Below are positions 45,741 through 56,645 of a DNA stretch of 64,000 nucleotides, one piece after another. The translations under genes and the position numbers were made by a program. Source of the DNA: Epiperipatus broadwayi (lineage: Eukaryota; Onychophora; Udeonychophora; Euonychophora; Peripatidae); assembly GCA_028023455.1 (NCBI GenBank), contig JAQFVV010006549.1, forward strand, positions 1-64,000. The letters are read 5' to 3'. The stretch's first letter is position 1. The number at the start of each line of letters is the position of its first letter. Below the pieces are notes generated by a model that ran no database searches, was not told where the DNA came from, and was given only the letters and a program-made list of their open reading frames with translations.

Positions 45741-48045
45741 TGTCAATCAAAAATTTTTGAATTTTTTTATGAGGCAAGTTAGACAGAATAGGTCAAATTT
45801 CTATTGTAAAAAATATGAAAGAAAATTAAAGTGGTTGTTTGGAAAAGTTAATAAAATTTATTGTAGTGATAAGGGGTATGAGAGTAATGCTTCTGATGAT
45901 AGAGTTGTTAATCTTTCTGATATAAAGCTAAATAATAGAGAGTTAGATATTCTTGGTAAAGGCCCTAATTTTGTTCCACTTCATTCAAAAAATATAGTTT
46001 TTGATACAATTTCGTCTATTGAATCTAGTAATTTGAGTGATGAACAGAAAGTTGGTATTCAATCAATTTTGAATAAAAGTTTAAAAAGGAAAGAAAAATT
46101 TGTGATTAATTCTGCTGAGGTTAGACATCTTAAGAATAGGTCAATTGCTAATGATGTAATCATTTCTCAAGAAGACAAAGCTGGTAGGTTTGTCGTGATA
46201 AAGGAGATGAATTCAAAGAGAAAATGGATAGGGAATTAAATAATGGTAAATATATGTTTTTATATAAAGATCCAGGTAATGTGATTAAAAGAAAATTGAT
46301 AGATATTATGAAGAAAATGGTTAATTTAACATTTTTTAATAGAGTAGATTATTTAAAATGCTATCCAAATGATTTCATATCAGCTAAGATGTTTGTGAAT
46401 ATTAAAACTCATAAAGATGGTTTTCCTTTAAGATTTCTTTTTGATTTTACAAGTAGTGTTGTAGAGGGTATTTCTAGATTCTTGAATAATTTTTAAAAAA
46501 AATTTGTTGATATTGGTCATTACACAGTTTCTTCTTCTTTTGAGGCTTTTGATAAGATTAATAATTTTAAAATAAAAAGTAATTGGGTATTTGACAGTTT
46601 AGATATTGAAAATATGTATCAGTCTGTTAATAGGTTAAGCAGTATTGATGTTCTTATGTCTATTTTGATTAAGAAAAGTTCTTTATCAAAAAATAAAATT
46701 AAGGTAATTAAAGATTTGCTTTTGTTATTGGGAGATTCTATGTATTTTACTTATAAAGGTAATTTTTATGATTAAGGAAGAATGGATAATAGGTTATATT
46801 AATTCTCCTTTAGTATGTTCAGTTTATATTAATTATATGGAAGAGGAAATTATTATTAAAAAGAATTGTTTATATGTAAAGTTATTTGTCAGATATGTTG
46901 ATGATTGTTTATTTGTAGTTCAGAATGATAAATTGAAGGAATTTGTAAATGAGTTTGTTTTGATCCTTCTATAAAATTTGTGTTAGAAGGAGGGGGGTTA
47001 GATTTTGGTAAGTTAAAATTTTTAGATCTTTTGGTCATTAGAAATGTAGAAACTAACTATTTACTATGCAGTCGTTTAGTTAAAAGTAGAGAATTAAGAT
47101 CTATAATTAAACCTGATAGCTATCAGTCTGTATCTCATAAAGTAGCTGCTTTAAGGAATTATTGTCATAGGAATACTAAATTAAATAATTCTAGTAGGGT
47201 AGCTTTGTTTCAGAAATGTCAATTTTATAGGGATTACCTGAGGGTTGGTTACTCTGATAAATTTTTTAAAAGTATTTTATTTAATAGTAATATTTGTAAG
47301 GATATAAAGGATAAACAAAATATGATTTTTTTTCTTTGCCATTTAAATTTTCTTCTTATAAAATTGTATGTAGAAATAGTAAATTGTTTGGAAATAAGAA
47401 AATTGCTTGGAAAAGGGGTGTTGCATTGAATAATTTATTAAATAATAGAAAAGAAATTTTTGATAGGAAGACTATTCCTGGTGTAGTATATTTTATCCCT
47501 TGTTTATTTGTAAGAACGTATACATAGGTCAGAATAATTTGAGTTTAAATGAAAGAATAAAGGTTCATAAAAGTAGAGTTAAAAATAGATATCTTAGTTC
47601 TGCTTTGTATGTCCATGAAAAAGATACAGGTCACACTATTAATTTTGATGAAGCTAAGTTTGTCTTCTTTGAGAGAAATGAAATCAAAAGAAGAATTAAA
47701 GAATCTTTATTATTGAAAATTTATTATTCTGAAGCAATTAACTTATTTAAGAGTTCTTTTAATATTAAAGGTGGATGGGAAGTGAATGGATTTGTGGGTA
47801 ATAGTTAATATTATATATATTGTATGGTTTTTGTAGTTCTTTACACTTGAGAAGTCTGCTTGTAGCAGTGAAACCTTTGGTTGTGTTTTATTATTATTTT
47901 TACGCTGGTCTAGTTGAATTTTGAATTTGGGGTACTTTTTATTATATATTGACTAGTTTAGTTTTGTGCTTGTAATGTATATATTGACTAGTTTAGTTTT
48001 GTGCTTGTAATGTATATATATATATATCAGTAATGACTTGTTTGT
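45741..48045 (+). pseudogene. Penelope-like element copy 4b (near full-length coding region, frameshifted)
   Basis: Starts upstream of the coding region at ATG ~45772 (MRQVRQNRSNFYCKKYERKL). It shows the PLE N-terminal motifs (LSDIKLNNRELDILGKGPNF; IISQEDKAGRFVVIK), KTHKDGFPLRFLFDF (~46400), DSLDIENMYQSVN (~46595), INSPLVCSVYINYMEEE (~46800), catalytic FVRYVDDCLFV (~46888) and the GIY-YIG domain (47336-47808). At least four frameshifts or stops break it (near 46215, 46495, 46765 and 46965, plus the GIY-YIG start near 47510). The intact protein would be ~680 residues, a normal PLE size. The 3' end carries a 36-bp duplication (ATATTGACTAGTTTAGTTTT...) at ~47944-48012 and a TA run. Confidence 0.88.
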
Positions 48046-49424
48046 TAATGTGTAAACGTCATGATGTAAGACAGTAAGTTAATAGACATGATGATGACCT
48101 GGTGTTAAGACAATATCTAAGCAACCAAGTGTTAGAAAATGATAGTAGAATTTTATTACATAACTTTATTATATAATTTTTTTTATGTAATTTCAATAAC
48201 CATTAATTCACACAACAATGAACACACACAACGATGGAAAAAGAAATTAGAAATGTGAGTTTACTAGACAATGAAAACATGTTCCAGTAAAAAAACAAAC
48301 CCAGTTAATTTCCTTTCTCAATTACATATTTTATCAAGTGATATGATAACTGCAAGCAGTAAATAGTTTAAAACTGAACATTAGAATGAAGGACAAAATA
48401 AGACAATGTGTTCAAAAATACTATCTCTTTTATATAAAATTTTAAAGCACTAAAATTTGAAGCAAATCATAATCAACATAAATGAGCTAAAATATTTTTT
48501 ACATTGATAATCGAAGACATAAGACTGCACTATCAATCAAACAAAAAAAAGGAATGTTATATAACCAGAACATAATGATAAATGAAATAAAACTTTCTTT
48601 CATGTAAGCTTACTAAACACCAAATAATTCTTTTTTATAAATTACCAAACAATGTACATTGGCTAGATAAATGTGCCTTAGGGCTGTCTTAAATTTCATA
48701 AAGCATGATGGTTTAATTCACTCACACAAATAATGTCTAGAAAAATGCCTAATATCTTATCTGAAGTGTCAGAGTGGATCCTAGAAGAGAGTGATGTCCA
48801 AAATGAAAACAACCTCATTCAAGCATGTTGCTGGAGAATCTAAATTAATGATGGAGGATTTATTACAATGGACTGATAAGAAGATAAATGGGTTGTATCC
48901 ATGAAAGTCATTAATGTTAAAACTACAGACTTTTATCAGAAAGATTTGAACAAAATTACAATATATTTTTTTTACTTTATACATTGGTAAAATTCTATTT
49001 TTATTGCTCACACACTTGGATGTTTCAGTGTGTTTGCAGTCAGAAGACGTCATTCCATAATAAGCAAAATAGAATGGGGAGGGGAGATTTATTAAGCCAT
49101 AAAACCTTTTTTTTCTAAATAAACTTCAAGTTGATTCCCTACATAGTGACTTGACATTCTATTATCAACATCATCACATAATATAGAATGAGATGAGAAT
49201 TTTTGATACTCTTCCATATTAATTTACACACACTAAGTACAGGCCAGAGTTTATGATATTTGTTTATGTTTAACTAATAATTGTTACATTGAGTTTTTTC
49301 AGTACTATTCTCGTGTGAAAGATTTTTTCTATCCACTTTAGGGAACTTATACATAGGTAAAGTGGTCCATATCTCAAAAACTTTTTACATTTGTGCTGTT
49401 TGAAGTATTTTGTGGATTAAAATG
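48046..49424. other. AT-rich stretch without a recognisable gene
   Basis: No supported gene or repeat; the 90-codon minus frame at 48781-49053 has no domain. Confidence 0.5.
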
Positions 49425-50204
49425 GAAAGGCTAAAGGAGTGAAAGTAAATGAAGATTATTTAAGTCATTTAGTTTTTGCAGATGCTTCCACATATGTTAC
49501 AGGAGTTATCAGATGAAAGTAGGACTAAAGATAAATGTTAAAAGGACTAAAGTAATGTTTAATGGGTTTTCTCAAAATATGAAAATAAAGATTTGTTATG
49601 ATGAGTTAGAAGAAGTTAACAGTTACAAACACCTTGGTCAGATTATTAATATAGATGGAAACATAATGGATGACATTAATCATAGAATTATACTTTGTTG
49701 GAGTGCTTTTGATAGAAATAACTTGATAATAAAAGGAAATATGCCTATGTGCTTGAAAAGGAAAGTTTTTAATAAATGTGTTTTATCAGTTCTTACTTAT
49801 GGATTTGAGACTTGAACACTTTATAAAAGAGCAATACAGAGACAGACCACTAAAAAAAGTATGGAGAGATGCATATTGGGAGTAACAAGAGCTCAAAAAT
49901 ACAATATATAGGTACTAGTTCTTACTTATGGATTTGAGACTTGGACACTTAATAGAAGAGCAATACAGAGACTTCAGACCACTAAAAAAAGTATGAGAGA
50001 TGCATATTGGGAGTAACAATAAGAGATCAAAAATGCAATATATGGGTAAGAGAACAAACAAGTGTTACTGACCTCATTGAAAAAATTAAAAGACTGAAGT
50101 GGAGTTGGACTGGACATATTGCTAGAAGAGATGACGATAGATGAACAATTGAAATCTTAAACTAGATTCCAAGAGATTGTAAAAGCCCCAGAAAGAGACA
50201 ACAT
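49425..50204 (+). pseudogene. RTE-like LINE fragment with internal duplication
   Basis: Matches the RT palm to C-terminal region of the 61-64 kb element: DYLSHLVFAD, then a deletion removing the second catalytic aspartate and following residues. GLKINVKRTKVMFNGFSQNM, EVNSYKHLGQIINIDGNIMD and NMPMCLKRKVFNKCVLSVLT (49513-49815) follow. A ~125-bp segment (CTTACTTATGGATTTGAGAC ...) occurs twice, from ~49790 and ~49918. The tail reaches the DCKSPRKRQHV-like segment at ~50200 and stops abruptly at unrelated sequence. Dead copy. Confidence 0.8.
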
Positions 50205-53200
50205 GTTGTGCCGGTCAAAACATGCTTATCCATCTAACACGAGCTGGAACTCACAAAATGTACTTTAAACCCAGTCAAGGCAGAGATTTAGGTCAGGACC
50301 AGCCTGAATTCGAACCCACTCTCCAAGCCCCGGATCAAACACCTAATGGAGAACATAACAATGATGGCATACGAGAATTAATTCTTGATCCGGCCCGCTA
50401 GCAAAATGGAGAAAACAATAAGACTCATGGACTTAAAAATATATATAAACAACTTAATATTAGAGACATTCCACAGATAAAATCTAATATATTAATTAAT
50501 AGGGGTTTTACTAATGAATAGGTATGGTCAATTAATGAATTGGATTGATTTAATAATGAGACAGAAACTGATATATAATGAATTAGAAATATTTATTGTC
50601 AATTTCCTATGTATTTTATATAACCGTTATTTAGTGTTGGCAAATGCACGCGGGCACTTTTATTTATTAAACAAATAATTGATATTTGGGTGACATAAAT
50701 TTGTGGCTACTATTTAATGGAGCCAAATATCATGCTATACAACGAATCACTACATTCCACTTATTAGTTATGCCCTTTCATCATCAGTTCGATTGGCTAT
50801 TGTACATGTAATTAAACTAAGTTTGGAGTGAAGCTTAATAATATATCTATAACAAATATTTAAGGTGGGTGATGAAAGTATCCCAGATAGCTTTAGATCG
50901 AACGGGTTTTCAAGAATGCTTCGGTTCAATGCCAAAGATTGCATATTAGGGATGCAGATTTGGCTATAATGATTTTACTAATATGCTAGGCACAAGTAAA
51001 ATATAATAATAAAGTTGCTCTGCAGATGGAAGAATGGTTTTAGGGTTTTTCGTGACAAACACCGGTTTACCCAATAACCGGTCGTCATGCTGCTAAAATG
51101 GAACCTTTATTTGGTTCATAAGAAGCGGGGGACTTATGTGCTAATCTGGCCCGTAGCTCAGTCTTAGCAACAGCACTACCCATAAAAGAGGAAGATGGGC
51201 TGGACTTACTGTGGCTCCATCTTATAAATATATCAAAACAGCATAACGATAAGATATTAATAAGTTCATATCCGCCAAGCCAAAGTATATTATAAATTAA
51301 TACTATACATCAAATGAACACTAGATCATCAGCTTGATCAAAAAAGCCAACTCTTCTGTAGCATGAGAAATACGATATGCTACTGACGGGAATATATATA
51401 TACAAACTTTACTTTATCCCGTTCAATCTCTTTAGTTATCTATAACTACTAAACTTTAAAAAAGGGGAAAAAGTATATTTAAGGGACTTAACGAATACTT
51501 TAATAAAAAAAATATACTTTTAATTACACTCCAGGCTAGTTTAACTTTGGTAACATAGTAAATTAAAGGTTGAAAAATCTGGATTTATAGCCACATTTTA
51601 TATTTAAATTAATTTATTGATAACTAACAAAATAATGAGTATAAACGGGTCGCCATTATTTATAAAGTAGGGTTCAGAAACAGCACACGAAATGACACTA
51701 TAATAACTAATAATTCAAAGATTTTAAATTATATCTTTAAAAACATATTCTATAATTAAATGCACACTGTTTCGAAACATAGGCATAACTAATAATAATT
51801 AAAAATAAGCAAAAGAAAAGCAAATATAACTGCAGTGATTAAATATATAGCAAAATATTAATTAACAAAGAAAAATTAATGAAAGTATTTCATTTTATAG
51901 AATTTAAATATTACACAATGAAGACAGAGTTTATATTAAAGACAGATTTTCATTAGGAGGATTAGCTAACCTGATTTTGAAGAAATAATCATCATTTTGA
52001 ATTTTACACAGAGCTCAGCAACTAACAAAATAATAATGAGCATAAACGGGTCGCCATTATTTATAAAGTAGGGTTCCGAAACAGCGCACGAAATGACACT
52101 ATAATAACTAATAATTCAAAGATTTTAAATTATATCTTTAAAAACATATTCTATAATTAAATGCACACTGTTTCGAAACATAGGCATAACTAATAATAAT
52201 TAAAAATAAGCAAAAGAAAAGCAAATATAACTGCAGTGATTAAATATATAGCAAAATATTAATTAACAAAGAAAAATTAACGAAAGTATTTCATTTTATA
52301 GAATTTAAATATTACACAATGAAGACAGAGTTTATATTAAAGACAGACGTTCATTAGGAGGGTTAGCTAACCTGATTTTGAAGAAATAATCATCATTTTG
52401 AATTTTACACAGAGCTCAGCAATTTTAATATTAAAACAGTTCTCCTGTAGATGGACTGGAGATATTTGAACTGGAATGAAAGTGAGTTCTTTGGTGGCTT
52501 ATGGGAGATGATTTTAAAATGTTGTTCCTGTAGCTGGACGGAAATTGGAGCGAAGGCAAGTCTCTTTTAGCGGCTTACAGCATCATTTATTTGGTATAAG
52601 CTGGTTGGTTGTTGCTTCAGCATTGGATGGATTGAACTTCAGCGTTCCATCATGGGAACGGCAGCAAAATTTTGCCTGACTAGCAAACCATGGTAAAATT
52701 AAAAATTTTCAGCTTGGATAGTAATAGCTCTTCAAAAGCAAGATGGAGTATATCTTCCTGCTAAAATAAGGCCTATTTATATATTTCCACTAAACATTAA
52801 CACCTTTTTGGAATTTTGTTTGCCTTGGGACCAATTGACTTTTAATTAAAACAAAATCATTTAATCTAATTTCTACAACAGATAACATCTCCGAGGTATT
52901 AAATTTAATTTACTTAAAAATTATTAAAATATATAAATCATATATTCGATTCAGTTTCATTAATTAAATTCCTTTTTAGGTGTTAAAGAATGTTAAAGCT
53001 TAGCAGAAGGAACAGTATTCTGATTTAATGATAAAGTCTTTTGTTGCAAACAAAATCAATCAGTAAACTAGATTTTACTTTTACCCCGGGTGCGGTCACT
53101 AATTGATTTCTTGTTTACACAAAATTCTCATTTTTAATTACAAATGGATGATTTTTATTTTACTGAAATAAATAACTTTTAACATATTTGTTTTTACAAA

Positions 53201-53609
53201 AATAACAAATTGGACAGATTTAAAAAAAATACTTTAGTTTGTTATATATATAAAACATCAAATCAGAAAACCATTAATATATTTTAAAGAAACATTTTAT
53301 ACTCTTTTTATTTAAATATATACGAAAATCATAATCTTAATAGATAAATCATTATTTCAAAGTTTAAATTATCCATCCACATACGAATATAGTATAAAAT
53401 TAAAATTGACCTAAAATTAATAAAACATTTTATGAGTAATTATGAGAATTTCTACACTATAATTTTATCAAACCTGTCTAATTATAGCGTGTTTTCGTGT
53501 GTAAATGGATGATGCCATACAGGCGGCCATGATAGCAAATTTTACCGCTCGAATTATATATAACATTTTTACATTTAAAATAGGTTTGAAACTAGTTCAG
53601 ACGAGTAGG
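50205..53609. other. Unclassified 3.4-kb block between RTE fragments
   Basis: The LINE similarity breaks at ~50204 (after ACAACATGT), and LINE-like tail sequence reappears by ~53660 (AATGTGAAATGGATGG), so this block may be an insertion into one LINE copy. It has GC/CpG-richer islands at 50205-50420, 50880-51220 and 52420-52700 without a frame I can support. A 400-bp tandem duplication lies at 51623-52421. I found no terminal inverted repeat. Confidence 0.4.
51623..52421. repeat. Tandem duplication of a ~400-bp segment
   Basis: 51623-52020 and 52021-52421 are direct copies (ACTAACAAAATAATGAG ... ACACAGAGCTCAGCA) differing at only a handful of positions: a 3-base insertion, GTATAAACGGG versus GCATAAACGGG, TTCAGAAACAGCACACG versus TTCCGAAACAGCGCACG. 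The high identity implies a recent event. No open frame; function unknown. Confidence 0.92.
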
Positions 53610-53800
53610 TCATTAGGTTGATGGTGAAATGGAAAGGGATTGGAGGTTTCCGTTTCAATGTGAAATGGATGGATGAAATAAGAAAGTGTGTGCAGGGGTG
53701 ATGTGAGAAGAAAAGCTAAAGATTGGAGATGGATTGAATTTGGAGAGATCTTCATCCTACAATGAATTGATAATGGTTGTTGATGATGATGATAAAGGGA
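53610..53800 (+). pseudogene. RTE-like LINE 3' terminus
   Basis: GAAATGGATGGATGAAATAAG, then AAAGTGTGTGCAGGGGTGATG and the end GATCTTCATCCTACAATGAA match the last ~45 codons of the 61-kb element (RWMDEIRKCAGVMWRR ... GETFILQW). It is followed by a simple repeat tail TTGATGATGATGATAAAG, as expected for RTE 3' ends. It could be the rest of the fragment ending at 50204. Confidence 0.75.
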
Positions 53801-54639
53801 GTCACCAAAAAAAAGATGGAACCACTCCAGCTGAAATTGAATAACAGAGTTATTAGACATGCTGTAATATAATCTGTTTACAATCATCATGACAATGAAA
53901 TAATTTTTCTTTCATTTTTTATGCTTTAGCTAATCTTATTGGCTTTGTAAATAAGAAGTGTCTATCACCTACCATGGGTATGGGTTGGAGTAACAAATAA
54001 TTTTAATCATTGATATAGTAGAAATGCATATTGGACACATACCTTTATATTTCTTGCTATGTTAATAGAATTTGAATTTTTTTTGTTGTAAATAAAATTG
54101 TTAATGTATATTAAATAAAATTGGTGTCTAGTTTATCAAACACATTCTTATACTCACTCATCAATTTAATTGACCATATATATGTGCACACACGGATTAC
54201 CATAATATATAATACCACAACAGGGTTGAATGTATCTTAAATCAATGAAAATTTAGTTGCTACATAAAGAAAATTCACCCCTGAAGAGAGCCGAAGGCAA
54301 CATTCTCCTTGGGTTTGAACACTGAGAGGTAATGGAATCCAAAAAAAGGGTGAGGTATGGATGAATTAAGCTAAATTGTATCTAGATTTTATGAGCAATC
54401 TAGGAGCAAGCCCATTGGAGGTGGATATGATCATTGGCTAGTTACTTCATCACAGCAACCTACCTGAACACCCTAGATCTGAGGTCTGACCATAGTTAGT
54501 TGCCCCCCTCTTCTAGTGGAAACCCCAGACTGTTACCTTAATAAAAATAAAATTACACTATTGATGAGAATTTACAGTTTTGAAGGGGATGGAATACTAA
54601 TTATTCATTATTCAGAGATTGGTTGATTTTTTATTAATT
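53801..54639. other. Mostly AT-rich, one less AT-biased segment
   Basis: 54285-54540 is less AT-rich. CTGAAGAGAGCCGAAGGC at ~54283 has an inverted counterpart (CTTCGGGCTCTCTTCAG) at ~54666-54682. They may be facing ends of one element, but I could not define it. No gene. Confidence 0.4.
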
Positions 54640-54890
54640 TGATAATTAGAGGGTATTCGAATCAGACTTCGGGCTCTCTTCAGTCATTCTCTCTATTTTA
54701 TACAACTAACTCACATGACCACATATATACAAATAAAATAAATGATCTCCAGCATATGTATCTCACACTGAGCCAGCACTCATTAGCTGGTCCAGACCAT
54801 CATTTCGCTCTCTCTCTGTCACACACACACACACACATATATATATACTAAGAGAGCAAATCTTCAAACTTTAATGGACAGGATTGTTTG
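54640..54890 (-). repeat. Third hammerhead-like repeat family, copy 1
   Basis: Collinear with 55556-55790: GAGGGTAT, then CAGACTT, ACATGACC, CACATATATAC, AAATAAAATAA, GTATCTCACACTGAGCCAGC, a CA/TA microsatellite (~54820-54847) and CTTTAATGGACAGG. On the minus strand, 54790-54749 gives CCAG, CTAATGA, an imperfect helix II, GAGA, palindrome ATACATAT, G, CTGG. This is a damaged type-I hammerhead layout with helix I CCAG/CTGG. Confidence 0.5.
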
Positions 54891-55555
54891 CCAATTTTAT
54901 TGTTATATTCATATAGACTAAGTCACTGACCTCTCATATGTAGGTCTTTAAGACTATTTAAAAGTAAACAGACGAGGGATGGGATAAATACAGGCTGAAT
55001 CTGTAATATTTGTATACTATTCTTGCATTTAAAGAATTTGACAATTGTAAAAGTTTGGAAAATTTTCTAGCTAATGTATTAAGAGTTAATATTATTTTAA
55101 TTTTTTATTATTATTTACAGCATTGTTGAATACACTAGTTCCAAAAACATGGGTGTACACTGTGGTGAAAAATGTTTATGCTTCCTACTATGTATTAATC
55201 AAATCAAGTTCACCCAAATAGGGTTAGAATTATATATGAGTAAATTTTCAAACTCTTCATGGATTTTTATACATTTATTACAATAATAAATCTTAAAATA
55301 TATTTACCTGTGCTATTTTTTTTGCAGACACGAGTTATGCTACGATTTAATTTATGATCAATTGGTTTAGGCTAAAAAAAAGATTATACAATAATATGAA
55401 TGTTGCCAAAACACACATATTCATAGAAAGTTAAACCAAAAAATCTACTTACTTCAGGAGTTGAAATTTTGATTGTTCCTAAAATTTAAATAATGTTTAT
55501 TATATATTGTTTTGTAGATGCATTTTTATTACTTCTACTATTAAAACATTTAGGG
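54891..55555. other. AT-rich stretch without a recognisable gene
   Basis: Nothing supported. Confidence 0.55.
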
Positions 55556-56645
55556 TATATGAGCACAGACTTTCACATGACCCAACATTCTCCACTCTAT
55601 CTATAACACATACACTTGAACACATATATGTCAAAAATAAATATAATCACTAATAAACGTATTTCATGCTAAACCAGCAATCATCAGTTGTAACAGATTA
55701 TCATCTCTACACATATATGCATAAGTGCTCAGATATATATTAAGATAGCCAATTTTCATACCTTAATGGACAGGCTTGAATACACTCCATACTCCAACTG
55801 TCCATCCAATTGAAAATCTGATGATGGAATGCTCAAAGCCCACCATGAGGCCGAGATTCTTGTCACATCCCTGTTTACCTAAAGTCAATCTGACCCCTCA
55901 TGTACAGAACATAATTCATTTAATACATGTATGAGGGATGGGCAGACATTTCTACTATGTAATAACTGAAATACAGGCTTATCATATACCTATATCAATA
56001 TATGTAATATATAGAGCAGTGGTCTTCAACGGACCAGTAAAAATAAGGCTAAGGTTCCACGGACCAGCAAAAATAAGGATAAGATTTCGCAGACCAGCAG
56101 AAGTCTATAGATAAATTTTCTTAAAGATGAGCATAATGGTTGTAACTGATCAAAACAACAATGTTAAATATATAAGATAAAGTTTTATATATATATATGG
56201 AGTTTATATAATAAAAAACTTTTTTAAAAATTTTTTTAGAAAAGTAATAAAAATTTAATTCTACCCCCCCCCTCCATAAACATCTGTGATAACTAGAAAA
56301 ACAAATTAATTTATGAATGATTGATTGGATTTTGTTTTCGTTCTGTTTTTTTTTTTTTTTTAATTGGGTAAAAATGAGATGAAAAAATAAATAAAAATTG
56401 GCTATATTAATTAAAAGTTTAAACTCTTATTATTTATTATTATAAACTTTTTACTGCCCTTCTAGCATAGGGAACCTGCAGAAAAGTTCTGCAAGGATTG
56501 AAGAACACTGGTATAGAGTATATGAGCACAGACTTTATGAGATAGAATGGAGTGTTGGGTTGTGTGAAAGTCTGTGCTCATATATCCTATATATTACATG
56601 TATTGATACAAGTATATAATAAATCTGTATTTCAGTTATTAATCA
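55556..56645. repeat. Third hammerhead-like repeat family, copy 2, with inverted arm
   Basis: The left part 55556-56008 begins TATATGAGCACAGACTTTCA and is collinear with 54640-54890. Beyond the MITE at 56017-56510, the same terminal words return inverted: AAAGTCTGTGCTCATATA at ~56565-56583, and 56585-56645 is the inverted copy of ~55964-56015. ATGAGCACAGACTTT and AAAGTCTGTGCTCAT at 56521-56580 also form a local hairpin. On the minus strand at ~55690-55650 are CTGATGA (55687-55681), TGC-loop-GCA, GAAA (55665-55662) and ATACGTTT, a decayed hammerhead core. Confidence 0.55.
56017..56510. mobile_element. hAT-type MITE (494 bp) with 8-bp target-site duplication
   Basis: Left end CAGTGGTCTTCAACGG; right end inverted CAGTGTTCTTCAATCC. 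The flanks are ATATAGAG (56009-56016) and GTATAGAG (56511-56518), 7 of 8 identical. An internal direct repeat, GGACCAG(T/C)AAAAATAAGG, appears twice at ~56031-56080. Ends of CAGTGGTTCTCAA type and 8-bp duplications are typical of hAT elements. No transposase. It is inserted within the third hammerhead-like repeat. Confidence 0.8.

Noticed and set aside
54283-54682. Hammerhead from CTGAAGAGAGCC-GAA-GGC at 54283
   Set aside because: Box 1 and a hairpin are present, but the bases after the hairpin are CAAC instead of GAAA and no cleavage triplet follows. The inverted counterpart at ~54666 also lacks box 2.
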